From the NCBI GenBank assembly GCA_945860295.1, contig CAMAQH010000004.1:62001-126000 (forward strand): a DNA stretch of 64,000 nt, in the 5' to 3' direction. The DNA is from Prosthecobacter debontii. GTDB taxonomy: Bacteria > Verrucomicrobiota > Verrucomicrobiia > Verrucomicrobiales > Verrucomicrobiaceae. Position 1 is the first letter of the stretch. Each line of letters opens with the position of its first letter. Below the pieces are notes generated by a model that worked only from the letters and a program-made list of their open reading frames with translations, was not told the origin of the DNA and did no database searches. Shown piece by piece: positions 8,594-17,459 of the stretch. A program made the position numbers and the translations under genes.

Positions 8594-9808
8594 ATGTCCA
8601 CTTTCACCCGCCGCGCGCTTCTTTCCAAACTCGCCCTGGCTGCTGCGCCAACATTTGCGGCTGTGCCTCGCGAGGAAACTCACACGCTGATCCACGTCTT
8701 TCTACGCGGTGGCTGTGACACGTTGAATCTTTGGGTGCCGTATGCGGATGATCAGTATTACCGGCTGCGGCCATCGCTCGCGATCAAGGCGAGCGAAGCC
8801 ATCAGGCTCACGGACCGTTATGCGCTGCATCCGATGATGAAGCCGATGGAGTCGATGTTTAAAGAAGGTCGTCTGGGCGCGGTGCAGTCGGTGGGCGTGG
8901 ATAACACGACGGGCTCGCATTTCGAATGTCAGGACATGATGGAGCATGGCGACACGATGGATGGCACACCGGCTGGCGGCGGCTGGCTGGGGCGTTATCT
9001 GAGGCTGCGTGCGGTGGATAAACAATCGCCGCTCTCCGCTGTGGCAATCGGCACGACGCTGCCAGAATCTCTGCGCGGCGCACCAGCCGTGAGCGTGATT
9101 GAGCGGTTGGATGACATCGCCATCAAGACACCGTCAGGTGATTCTGAAGCGGTGGTGAAAGCATTGAAGGCGATGTATGGCGCGGACGTCACACTGCTGG
9201 GTGGGCGCGGTGTAGAGACGCTTGATCTCTTCAAGCGTGTGTCGGCGCTCCAGGGTAAAGATTACCAGTCGGAGAATGGCGCGGTGTATCCCAAAGATTC
9301 TTTTGGCAGCGGCATGCGTGAGATCGCGCGGTTACTGAAAGCACGGCTCGGATTGCAAGTGGCCTGCATCGATCTCGGTGGCTGGGACACGCACTTCTTC
9401 CAGGGAAATGCGATTGGCCAGCAGGCGGAGTGCATCAAGACACTGGCCGAAGGGATTGCGGCATTGGACGCTGACCTGAAAGGGCATCGCGGACGTTACA
9501 CGGTGATGATCACCACGGAGTTCGGGCGGCGTGTGTATGAGAATGCTTCACTCGGCACGGATCACGGTCGTGGCTTTACTTTCATGGCCCTCGGAGATCG
9601 AGTCAAAGGCGGGCAGGTTCTGGGTTCATGGCCGATCAAGGCGGATGACGACGTGAACGTGAACACACCGGGTCCTGGAGGTCTGCACTTGGAAACTGAC
9701 TACCGTCACGTCTTCGCCGAGGTACTGCGTGGCAGTCTTGGGCTGAGTAAGGCAGAGTCCGTGAAGCTCTTTCCTGGTGTGGTACCGAAAGCAGTGGGGC
9801 TACTTTGA
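8594..9808 (+). CDS. DUF1501 domain protein, exported
   Basis: From ATG 8594 the protein is 404 residues. The frame is open further upstream into the DUF1800 gene, but this start gives a twin-arginine-like signal (FTRRALLSKLALAAAPTFAA) and a 4-base gap. Characteristic motifs are FLRGGCDTLNLWVPY, IDLGGWDTHFFQG and ITTEFGRRVYENASLGTDHG. These show the sulfatase/alkaline-phosphatase-like fold of DUF1501, with His and Asp at the expected metal positions. The partner is the DUF1800 protein upstream. Function is unproven. The last 9 bases overlap the convergent NERD gene. Confidence 0.88.
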   Translation: MSTFTRRALLSKLALAAAPTFAAVPREETHTLIHVFLRGGCDTLNLWVPYADDQYYRLRPSLAIKASEAIRLTDRYALHPMMKPMESMFKEGRLGAVQSVGVDNTTGSHFECQDMMEHGDTMDGTPAGGGWLGRYLRLRAVDKQSPLSAVAIGTTLPESLRGAPAVSVIERLDDIAIKTPSGDSEAVVKALKAMYGADVTLLGGRGVETLDLFKRVSALQGKDYQSENGAVYPKDSFGSGMREIARLLKARLGLQVACIDLGGWDTHFFQGNAIGQQAECIKTLAEGIAALDADLKGHRGRYTVMITTEFGRRVYENASLGTDHGRGFTFMALGDRVKGGQVLGSWPIKADDDVNVNTPGPGGLHLETDYRHVFAEVLRGSLGLSKAESVKLFPGVVPKAVGLL

Positions 9809-10549
9809 AATAGCCCACGGCGACGACGGCGTCGGTGCCTTTATAGATTCCTGCGTATCACGTCGGCGGCGGGCGCGTCCGGCTTTGTGTTCCTGTCGTG
9901 CGTTGTCGATGGATTGCTTCTCCTGCTGCGCCTTGAGCTGTGCTGAGACATCGGCCAGCAGCTCGGGCGAGATCAACTTTGTCTTGTGTGATATGATGTA
10001 TCGACCCAGGCCCTTGGTGAGCACATGCTTGGGTAGATTTCTGCTTACAGTGACTGGCTTCTCAAAGAAGATAACGGAAAAGAATAGGCCGATTGGCAGT
10101 TCTAAAAATTGAGCCAACGACTTCACATGGAAGTCATTACGAATGATTGGATTGGAGAGACTTTGCGCCGCTGCACCCTTGCCACAATGCCAGTGGGGAC
10201 CATTGGCATTGCCAGTGATGATCCCACTCTCTTGCTGTACCTGAATGACGAAGATGCCGTGTCTGGACAGAACGACGTGGTCAAGTCGTGTAAGTCCAGT
10301 GTCTTCGTGGCGCGGGATATAGACTTCATCGAGCACGCTAAAATGGTTTGAGCCGAGACGCTTGAGCGAGTGGCTTGCCGTGTGTTTTAGAGAGGCTGCG
10401 GCCGCTTCATCGGCATCAGGGTTATATCGTCCACGTCGGTAGACGCGCCAGAGGCACACCAAAAAGGGTAAGCCGACCATAGCGATCACAACCAGATGAG
10501 GCCAAAACCTCTCCAATAAATCAAACGTAAGACCCAGAAGCCGCTGCAT
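9800..10549 (-). CDS. Membrane-anchored NERD-domain protein
   Basis: The 249-residue protein has one N-terminal membrane helix (about residues 15-35) and a NERD (nuclease-related) domain at about 60-190, recognisable from LTRLDHVVLSRHGIFVIQ and GITG-like turns. In the usual family motif the strand after GIFVI carries an E-x-K pair. Here it reads VIQVQQESG, so the acidic and basic catalytic positions look replaced and nuclease activity is doubtful. A very basic tail (GRARRRRDTQ) ends the protein. It lies 17 bases downstream of the lipoprotein gene, as a likely two-gene operon, and its 3' end overlaps DUF1501 by 9 bases. Confidence 0.75.
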   Translation of the reverse strand: MQRLLGLTFDLLERFWPHLVVIAMVGLPFLVCLWRVYRRGRYNPDADEAAAASLKHTASHSLKRLGSNHFSVLDEVYIPRHEDTGLTRLDHVVLSRHGIFVIQVQQESGIITGNANGPHWHCGKGAAAQSLSNPIIRNDFHVKSLAQFLELPIGLFFSVIFFEKPVTVSRNLPKHVLTKGLGRYIISHKTKLISPELLADVSAQLKAQQEKQSIDNARQEHKAGRARRRRDTQESIKAPTPSSPWAISK

Positions 10550-10566
10550 GAATAATTATCTATAGC

Positions 10567-11229
10567 TTAGGGATTGGATTTTAATGCTTCACTGAGTGGA
10601 ATGGCCTCACCCTTGGGTAGCTCGGGTTCGAACTCGCCGCGCGCTGCGCGTTTGGCGGCATCCGCATCGGTTTTGAGTTTTTCCTTGGCGGCTTTATCGA
10701 CACGGCGGCGTGAGTCTTTCTTCTCCTTAGTGGTGCTCGGAGTCATGTCGATCATGTCTGAGGAAGAGGTCACTTCATGGATGTGCGGGTACTCCTTTTC
10801 CATGACAGCGATGAGTTCGTCTGGCAGACCCCGCCAGATGGTGAAGATTCCGTCTGCTACGACGCTGTCGATGGCGACATAGTCCACCACGGTGCCATTG
10901 ACCATGCTCATGAGTATCTCACCCTGGCGCATCCGGGTGACGAGTTCGATGGCGTTGGTGCCTTTAAAATCGAGCTTCAGCGCAACGCCATGAGTGCCGT
11001 CCTGGGCGTCGAAAGGGTGAAAGGCTACGACGCTCTTTTCAGTGAACTCAGGGATGACTTTGAACACGACCTGCTTGCCTGCAATCGGGCGCCTGAAGAT
11101 GGTCTTGGGATTATCCATGTCACTTCCTTGTGAAAAGACCGTGATGATGACCTTGGGGTCTTTTTTGAAAGTGGAGCAGGCCGGAAGCAGGCTCAGTAAA
11201 CTAATGAGAAGAAGAAAGACGGGACGCAT
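10567..11229 (-). CDS. Lipoprotein with weak SecD-head-like domain
   Basis: The 220-residue protein begins with a lipoprotein signal whose lipobox is LLPAC, so it should be lipid-anchored at about Cys18. The central part (KLDFKGTNAIELVTRM followed by ILMSMVNGTVVDYVAI) resembles the P1-head subdomain of SecD, where a short strand-helix-strand unit precedes a similar V-x-G-x-V-V pattern. This match is weak. The C-terminal third is highly charged (TTKEKKDSRRRVDKAAKEK) and probably disordered or coiled. It is the first gene of a pair with the NERD protein. Function is unknown. Confidence 0.65.
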   Translation of the reverse strand: MRPVFLLLISLLSLLPACSTFKKDPKVIITVFSQGSDMDNPKTIFRRPIAGKQVVFKVIPEFTEKSVVAFHPFDAQDGTHGVALKLDFKGTNAIELVTRMRQGEILMSMVNGTVVDYVAIDSVVADGIFTIWRGLPDELIAVMEKEYPHIHEVTSSSDMIDMTPSTTKEKKDSRRRVDKAAKEKLKTDADAAKRAARGEFEPELPKGEAIPLSEALKSNP

Positions 11230-11348
11230 GGAATTGTGGTGACCAAATCAGAGATATGACATTAACGCAAACCGCCAGACCATTTCACGGTAACATCAAG
11301 AGGATTGCAGTCAGGGGCGTGGCATGCTTTTTGAGTAGAACCCTTATC

Positions 11349-12135
11349 GTGACACATCCCGTTCCATCTTTTGAAGCGCCCGAAACGAACGGATTCGACG
11401 TGACGGCTGCGATTGATGAGTTGCAGGATGCTCAGTCATTTTATCTGATCGAGAAGCAGCGCGAGCGCCCGCTTTGCCGCCGAGCGTGAATCCCTAGCGG
11501 TCATCGAGCACCCGATCATCGCTCGCGTGCTGGATGCAGGGGAGACGGAGCGTGGTAAGCCTTTGGTCTCGGCCATGGTTATGGCCCAGAGGCCGATGCA
11601 TCAAATCCTGTGCGATCAGGTGAAACTCGATCCGCCACAGCCTTCTTCACGTGAGCCCCTGCTCAAGGGTGACTTGGATTGGATCATACTGAAGACCCTG
11701 GAAAAAGATCCCGCACGCCGTTACGGCAATGCGGGTGATTTGGCGGATGATCTGAGATGCTACCTGCATGATCAGCCCGTTCGGGCCTGTCCACGCAGCA
11801 AAGGCTACTTGATTAGAAAGTTTGTACGGCGTCACCGAGTCGGTGCGGCAGCAGGGCTATCGGTGGCTTTGGCCGTGCTCGCGCGGTGCATCACCAGCAC
11901 GGTGCTATATTTTGAAGCGGAAGAAAGCCGGGTGGCTGCTCAAAAGGCCTCCTCTGTCTCTGACGAACGCATGGCTGGGAAGCTCATAGAACTGACCGGC
12001 TGCGTTAGTTCGTTGGCACTGCACACGGATCCTGACAATGGAATTGTGGCTATCAGTTTACTCATCCTGATCGAGCACGAGCATTGCATCCAGCCCTCCC
12101 TCGCCGAAACTGCCGCTACTGCAGGGTGGCGCTGA
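11349..12135 (+). pseudogene. Remnant of a large Ser/Thr protein kinase gene
   Basis: Pieces of a Pkn-type kinase remain in order but in broken frames. A GTG-initiated N-terminal stretch (11349 on) ends by frameshift near 11489. A second frame then reads FAAERESLAVIEHPIIARVL and DAGETERGKPLV, the N-lobe of the kinase. It jumps from CDQVKLDP directly to LLKGDLDWIILKTLEKDPAR, which is the end of the C-lobe. A membrane helix and the start of a repeat region follow. The catalytic loop (HRD) and DFG segment are missing, so no kinase activity is possible. The loss of about 150 codons from the middle points to an internal deletion. Confidence 0.75.
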
Positions 12136-12270
12136 GTCCGCAGAAGTGCCGAGTCGTAGCCATCGGCAGCCCACGAACTGCTGCCACCGCCGCTGCAAGT
12201 GAATCCAGCACCCAGTGCTGCCGCAGAGTTAGCGGGCTTCCCCCAGGTTTTCTCAATGACCGGCGGCGGA

Positions 12271-13146
12271 TCAAACCACTGTCGGTAGGGATATCTGCGT
12301 CAGCAGCACATGACGGCCACCAGGCATCACGGTCACGGCGGCATCACCGGCATTGGCTGCCTCCACGCAGAGAAACCCGTGATAGGCCTCATCAGGTAAA
12401 TCAGCAAGCCGCTTGGACTTCTCGATCCAGGGATTCCACACCACCGTAGTGCCACTACCGAGCTTATTCACCACGAGATTGCGGCCTAACGAACGATCTT
12501 CCACGATCACTCCAGCCGAGCTTGTGTATTGACGATCCACTTCACCATCAAATGTGATGTCGCCTTCCTGCTCCCGCATCGTGCGATCACCCACCGTGTC
12601 CAGATAACTCGCTTCAGTAAGACCGCGCACGGTCACTTGTTTGATGTCGCCCACAGTGAGGTAGGTGTGCAAAGCCTCCGTCAGTTGGAAGGATGTCTCA
12701 CCCGTATTTTCAGACATCAGAGACACCTCCAGCGCGGCGCCGAAACTGATACCGAGGTGACAGCGGAAATCATGCGGCCACAGCGCATGCGTTTCCTCAT
12801 TGCTCTCCAGTTTAAAGAGCATGGCCACATGCCCCTCCTGCGCATCTGCACGCACCAGTTCCCATGAGCGGATGCGGGCAAATCCATGCATCGGCTTCGT
12901 CGCATCCGTCGGGTGTCCGCCGAACCACGGCCAGCAGATCGGGATGCCGCCACGGATCGCTTTGTCATGCTCCAGCAGCGCCTCTGGACTCATGTAAAGC
13001 ACTGGTTGCGCCTGGCCGGCCGGTTGCCACTCCATCACATGCGCTCCATGCAGAGCCACGCGCGCTGTAGCCGCGGGATGGTTAATAACCAAGACAGGAT
13101 AGCCCGGCGTGGGTTCTTGAATCGTGATGCAATCAGGGAGTGTCAT
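12271..13146 (-). CDS. D-hexose-6-phosphate mutarotase (YeaD-like)
   Basis: From ATG 13146 the protein is 291 residues. An upstream ATG at 13215 is possible but adds a poorly conserved leader. It belongs to the aldose 1-epimerase superfamily, YeaD branch, which interconverts the alpha and beta anomers of glucose-6-phosphate. Motifs are the N-terminal ARVALHGAHVMEW, PICWPWFGGHP with MHGFAR (catalytic His) and a C-terminal GFLCVEAANAG (catalytic Glu). It is a cytoplasmic enzyme without a signal. It stands alone between a kinase remnant and the sulfatase pair and may serve glycolysis or glycogen entry. Confidence 0.87.
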   Translation of the reverse strand: MTLPDCITIQEPTPGYPVLVINHPAATARVALHGAHVMEWQPAGQAQPVLYMSPEALLEHDKAIRGGIPICWPWFGGHPTDATKPMHGFARIRSWELVRADAQEGHVAMLFKLESNEETHALWPHDFRCHLGISFGAALEVSLMSENTGETSFQLTEALHTYLTVGDIKQVTVRGLTEASYLDTVGDRTMREQEGDITFDGEVDRQYTSSAGVIVEDRSLGRNLVVNKLGSGTTVVWNPWIEKSKRLADLPDEAYHGFLCVEAANAGDAAVTVMPGGRHVLLTQISLPTVV

Positions 13147-13376
13147 GGCCGATCTAATACCCAGAAAACCGCACCAGCGAAAGAGGGTTTTGAATGCGCT
13201 GACGCCCTTGTTCACTGGGCAGAACCTCAGAGTCGAAGGCGGGTCACGAGTGCCCCTCGCCCTTTACGACAAAATTGCCAAAAGCATTAAAACCGATGCA
13301 GTGAAACCAGTTCATTCCGTTTATCCATAACAGGTATTTCGTGGAGTCAGACTTCTCCGCAGCTTCAAAGAAGCGT

Positions 13377-13643
13377 TCAAAGCCGTGCTTTTGAGGTAAA
13401 CAAAAAAATGGGACTTTCAGTGTGTGGCGGACCGAGCTTTTTCAAGACGTCATTTTTGCGCCATCCAAAAGGAATCTGCTCATAGCGAGTTTGCATACGC
13501 CGATCAAACCCTGCGAAAAGAGATTTGGATCCACGACCGAACTCCAAAATGCAGAGGCTGATTGCAGCGCCTAGCACTGCAAGTGTGATGAGCGCTTTTG
13601 ATTTCATGAATCCATTGGTATCCCGAAACGCATCGAGTTTCAT
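13377..13643 (-). CDS. Small membrane-anchored protein, BamE/OmlA-like pattern
   Basis: The ATG at 13643 directly follows the TGA of the sulfatase gene (TGAATG), with AAAGGA just upstream. Translational coupling is therefore likely, and this start was chosen over ATG 13607. The 88-residue product has one membrane helix (about residues 16-34) and a short outer domain with QIPFGWRKNDVLKKLGPP. This resembles the strand-turn-helix of SmpA/OmlA/BamE proteins, where a G-x-x-x-x-D-V-x-x-x-L-G-x-P motif is common. No lipobox is seen. Coupling suggests a helper for the sulfatase, but this is inference. Confidence 0.55.
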   Translation of the reverse strand: MKLDAFRDTNGFMKSKALITLAVLGAAISLCILEFGRGSKSLFAGFDRRMQTRYEQIPFGWRKNDVLKKLGPPHTESPIFLFTSKARL

Positions 13644-14978
13644 TCAATCCTTTACTACGACGTCCCGGTCGGCCTTGGAAAGCTCATCCATCGTGGCTCG
13701 CAAAATGGCGATTTTCTCCGGCATCTTTGCGGCAAGATCGGTGGTCTCGTTTGGGTCGGTGGCGAGGTCGTAAAGCTCGGAAGCTTCGCTCTTGTCCCCT
13801 TTGACGGAAACGATGATTTTCCAGTCGCCGTCGCGCACGGCGCGGGCTTTGAATCCGGGGCCGACGGTGTAAATCGCGCGCGGCTTCAGCGGCTCTGCGC
13901 CGCTGAGTTGTGGCCAGAGATTGATGCCATCCCATTTCAAATCCTTATCCTGGACCGCTCCGGCGAGGGCGCAGAGCGTGGGCATCCAGTCGGTGATTTG
14001 TGCGACACTATTGAAGGTGCCGGGCTTCAGTTTCGCGGGCCATGAGAGCAGCGTGGGCACGCGGGTGCCGCCTTCATACACGCTGGCCTTCTGCCCGCGC
14101 AGGGGAAGGTTGTTGCCGGTGAGCTTGCCGTTAGGACAGTGGTCGTCTGGATAGTCAAGGTCGTTGTTCTCCGTGGTGCTGCCGCCGTTGTCGCTGGTGA
14201 AAATGATAAGAGTGTTTTCGCGGCGACCTTTCTTCTCCAGCGCGGTGATGATGCGGCCTATAGCATGGTCGAGGTGCATCACTGAGGCGGCATAGTGACG
14301 CGCCACGTCGCCTGTGATTCCGGCAGGCACGCGCGCGATCCACTCGGCGGGTTCTTTGAGTGGCAGATGCACGGCGGTGAATGGCGCGTAGAGGAAAAAC
14401 GGTGTTTCACCGCGCGACTCGATCCACTTCGTCGCCTCCTCCGCGATGAGGTCGGTGACGTGACCTTCTTCTTCGATAAGCTTTTCATCCCGATGCCAAG
14501 TGACGGAAAACGGTCCTTCTTTGTAGCGATGATTCCACGGACTCACTCCGCCCGCGAGTGAGCCATAAGAGTGATCGAAGCCGAAGTGATTCGGCCCATC
14601 CTCTGGTCGCGAGCCGAGATGCCATTTGCCCGTGAGACAGGTGTCGTAGCTCGCAGCTTTTAGCGCACGCGGCAGTGTGATCGTATCCCGCGGCAGTGCG
14701 CGATTATTCTGCGGCGTCGTCACGCCAAAGCGGCTCCAGCAGCGGCCCGTCATCAAACCAGTGCGTGTCGGGCTGCACACCGGCGCGACGTAATGCTGCA
14801 TGAGTTCGACGCCTTCACGCCTGAGTCGATCAAGATGCGGCGTCGGCGCATTGCCACCATGAAAGGCCACGTCCGCCCAGCCAAGGTCATCGGCGATGAT
14901 AAAGACGATGTCCGGCTTCGTTCCGGTTGCGTGAAGCGCGGCTAGCAGTACCGCAAAAAGAATGAGTGTGTGTTTCAT
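13644..14978 (-). CDS. Secreted arylsulfatase (S1 family)
   Basis: From ATG 14978 the protein is 444 residues; a TTG 15 bases upstream is an alternative. A Sec signal (MKHTLILFAVLLAALHA) leads into the S1 sulfatase domain. The start KPDIVFIIADDLGWADV provides the metal-binding Asp pair. The formylglycine motif CSPTRTGLMTGR (about residue 72) shows a Cys-type sulfatase that needs an anaerobic or FGE maturase. Further ligands lie in IIFTSDNGG. The family removes sulfate esters from glycans and is expanded in this phylum. The substrate cannot be predicted. The small membrane protein gene follows with no spacing. Confidence 0.9.
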   Translation of the reverse strand: MKHTLILFAVLLAALHATGTKPDIVFIIADDLGWADVAFHGGNAPTPHLDRLRREGVELMQHYVAPVCSPTRTGLMTGRCWSRFGVTTPQNNRALPRDTITLPRALKAASYDTCLTGKWHLGSRPEDGPNHFGFDHSYGSLAGGVSPWNHRYKEGPFSVTWHRDEKLIEEEGHVTDLIAEEATKWIESRGETPFFLYAPFTAVHLPLKEPAEWIARVPAGITGDVARHYAASVMHLDHAIGRIITALEKKGRRENTLIIFTSDNGGSTTENNDLDYPDDHCPNGKLTGNNLPLRGQKASVYEGGTRVPTLLSWPAKLKPGTFNSVAQITDWMPTLCALAGAVQDKDLKWDGINLWPQLSGAEPLKPRAIYTVGPGFKARAVRDGDWKIIVSVKGDKSEASELYDLATDPNETTDLAAKMPEKIAILRATMDELSKADRDVVVKD

Positions 14979-15051
14979 GAGTTTGGGGTTCAAACGTAAT
15001 CTTCATCGCCATTCTGCTGGCAATTAAGCGCATCGTGACGGAAGGCAGTTC

Positions 15052-16170
15052 ATGCAGCATCCCTTCAAAGATCTGGGAATCCCAGAGAACATGATCCGTG
15101 GCTTGGACGAGCTAGGCATCGTCACGCCGACTCAAATTCAAAAAAGAGTTATCCCGTTCCTGCTGAAAGATGGCAGTGACCTCATCGCCCAAGCGCAAAC
15201 CGGCACGGGCAAGACGGCGGCGTTTGGCCTGCCTCTCTTGACAAAGATGGACCCGACGCGGCGGGACATTCAGGGGCTGGTCATCGCCCCGACACGTGAG
15301 CTTGCGAAGCAGATCGGCAAGCAGCTCTTTCGCTTCACGAAGTTCACCGAAAAGATCTTCATCGAAGTGCTGTGCGGTGGTGATAACATCGACCGCCAAG
15401 TGGACTCGCTACGCCGTCCGACTCACATCGTCGTCGCCACACCGGGACGGCTGATCGACTTGATTCAACGTCAGGCTCTATCGCTCGAAACCGTGCAGTA
15501 TCTTGTGATGGATGAGGCGGATGAGATGCTGAGCTTAGGCTTCAAGAAGCAACTGACAGAGATCCTCAAGCTGACGCCCAACAAGCGCAGCACATGGCTG
15601 TTTTCGGCGACTTTCCCCGAGGCTATCCAGACGCTGATCAAAGGCAGCATGGCCGATAACGCACACTCGATCAAAATTGACCAAGGCAGCGTTGTGAACC
15701 GCGACATTGATCATCGTTTCGTCATCTGCAAAAGAGAGGACAAGACCGAGTTCATCACTGATTTCCTCAAGCGTCAGAAGGAGGCCCGCGGCTTGATTTT
15801 CTGTCGCACACGCGAGGGAGTCGTCACGCTCGGCAGAGAGTTATCCGCGCTTGGTTTATCCGTGGATGTGTTGCAGGGAGATCTCATGCAGAAGGAGCGT
15901 GACAAGGTGATGCGCGCCTTCAAAAAGGAGCGTGTTCAATTCATGATCGCCACCGATGTCGTGGCGCGCGGGATCGATGTCGCAGGCCTGACTTTTGTCA
16001 TTCATCACCAGCTCCCTGACCAACTGGAATACTACACGCACCGAAGCGGCAGAACGGCGCGCGCTGGCAAAAAGGGCGTGTCCATCGCTCTCGTCGATCC
16101 GAAAGAGAAGTGGAGAATACCGCAGCTCGAAAAGGAACTGCGTGTCTCCTTCAGTGAGTATCGGTCATAG
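15052..16170 (+). CDS. DEAD-box RNA helicase, short form
   Basis: The 372-residue protein contains both RecA-like domains and nothing more. Motifs in order are the Q motif (TPTQIQKRVIPFL), AQTGTGKT (I), PTRELA (Ia), VMDEADEML (II, DEAD), LFSATFP (III), LIFCRTREG (IV), VARGIDVAGL (V) and HRSGRTARAG (VI). The length is near the minimum for the family because the basic C-terminal tail of RhlE or DeaD types is absent. It should unwind short RNA duplexes in the cytoplasm, for example in ribosome assembly or RNA turnover. It is monocistronic, with the divergent sulfatase gene upstream. Confidence 0.92.
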   Translation: MQHPFKDLGIPENMIRGLDELGIVTPTQIQKRVIPFLLKDGSDLIAQAQTGTGKTAAFGLPLLTKMDPTRRDIQGLVIAPTRELAKQIGKQLFRFTKFTEKIFIEVLCGGDNIDRQVDSLRRPTHIVVATPGRLIDLIQRQALSLETVQYLVMDEADEMLSLGFKKQLTEILKLTPNKRSTWLFSATFPEAIQTLIKGSMADNAHSIKIDQGSVVNRDIDHRFVICKREDKTEFITDFLKRQKEARGLIFCRTREGVVTLGRELSALGLSVDVLQGDLMQKERDKVMRAFKKERVQFMIATDVVARGIDVAGLTFVIHHQLPDQLEYYTHRSGRTARAGKKGVSIALVDPKEKWRIPQLEKELRVSFSEYRS

Positions 16171-16231
16171 GCGTGTGCTTGATGTAGTAAACGCTGGGCT
16201 TCCAGGGAGTCTCTGGGGTTAAACTGGGCGG

Positions 16232-16654
16232 ATGAAAACTCTCGCCCTTATCTTTTTACTCGCTGCAACGTCTGCCATTTGCGCGGAGCGCGTGAAGTGT
16301 GCGAAGGATGCACCCGCAGAGGTTCACATGCTGGCGCCAGGCTTTCAGGTGAAGGAACTGCCGGTGCAACTAACGAGCCTCGTAACTGGCAGCATGGTTG
16401 CGAGTTTTTTACAGTGGCAAAGCGCGCTGCTCCAAGAACTACGCGGTGCGTGGAAGTGGCGGCAAGATCGGGCCGGACCTGAGCAATCTCACCAGCCGCG
16501 ACTACACCAGCGTGAAGCGCGACAGTGATCATACGAATGCCACGCTGAAGGATGGGCGGCAGTTCTCCGCCGAGATGCGTGATGATGCTGGCGAGGTCGT
16601 GCTCGGACTCGGTGCTGGTGTGGAGATGCGAATAAAGCACGAGGTCGTCGGTCG
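16232..16654 (+). pseudogene. Remnant of a membrane-bound dehydrogenase / heme-binding domain gene
   Basis: A signal peptide (MKTLALIFLLAATSAICA) and EVHMLAPGFQVKELPVQLTS match the start of large planctomycete/verrucomicrobial membrane-bound dehydrogenases. The frame then breaks. Another frame gives the very end of such a protein: GSGGKIGPDLSNLTSRDYTS and TLKDGRQFSAEMRDDAG. In intact relatives the cytochrome motif before this is CxxCH; here it reads CSKNY, so the heme site is lost. Roughly the first 40 and last 90 codons remain of a gene normally several kilobases long. The right border is approximate. Confidence 0.65.
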
Positions 16655-16739
16655 ATCGCTTCAACTCATTCGTGGAGGCTGGGCTGGAGTAGTTTGGCCT
16701 TGCGCGGCTGCGGGGATGCAGAGATACCTCACCCCCAGT

Positions 16740-17459
16740 ATGCCCATCTCATTTTTTGCCCTTTTTCCACTCCTCGCGGCTGCTGCGCCTGCTGCCACTG
16801 GCCTTGCGCGGCTGTGGGAGTTCTTGGCTATCGGCGGCGGCGTGATGCTTTTCATCGTGCTGTGCTCCTTCCTTGCCGTCACGGTGATGATCTCAGCGTG
16901 GATGAGGCTCCGCGAAAATTTGGTGCTGCCGGCCAGCGTCGCCAGTCAGTTGCGCTCTCTGCCAAACTACGCCGCAAAGGGTGACATCAAGCCGCTGCAG
17001 GAGTTTCTGGATCGAGATGGCTCCTTGTTATCAAAGCTCGGCGCGCTGGCGATCAGCGGCACCTTTTCCTCACGTCAGGAGTGTGTGGATACACTCACGG
17101 CTCGGGCCAAAGAAGAGCTGCATCACTTAGAGCGAGGCATCCCGCTGCTAGAGGTCATGGTGACGGTGGCACCACTGCTCGGACTGCTCGGCACGACGGT
17201 GGGACTCGTGGGCATGTTCTCTGCCTTTGGCAGCGCCGAGGGACCGGACACAGCCGCCGTGGCGCATGAGATCGGCGTGGCACTGCGCTGCACCATTGCC
17301 GGCCTCTTTGTCGCGGTTCCATCCGTGCTGGCGCACACCTATTTTGTTCGGCGTCTCGACAGTGTTGCCGTTCGTCTGGAGTCCATCTTGCATGAGACGA
17401 TCCAGACATTCTTTGCCCACTTCGAGGTGCAGCGTCCCTCATCGCCTGATCGCGCCTGA
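16740..17459 (+). CDS. MotA/TolQ/ExbB-family proton channel protein
   Basis: From ATG 16740 the protein is 239 residues; the frame is open upstream only because it runs through the dehydrogenase remnant. It has an N-terminal hydrophobic leader, a first membrane helix (about 30-52) and two further helices containing TVAPLLGLLGTTVGLVGMFS and IAGLFVAVPSVLAHTYFV, the core of the MotA/TolQ/ExbB family. With its partner at 17459 it should form an inner-membrane proton-driven motor, energising outer-membrane uptake or envelope processes. The stop overlaps the next start (TGATG), which indicates translational coupling. Confidence 0.87.
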   Translation: MPISFFALFPLLAAAAPAATGLARLWEFLAIGGGVMLFIVLCSFLAVTVMISAWMRLRENLVLPASVASQLRSLPNYAAKGDIKPLQEFLDRDGSLLSKLGALAISGTFSSRQECVDTLTARAKEELHHLERGIPLLEVMVTVAPLLGLLGTTVGLVGMFSAFGSAEGPDTAAVAHEIGVALRCTIAGLFVAVPSVLAHTYFVRRLDSVAVRLESILHETIQTFFAHFEVQRPSSPDRA

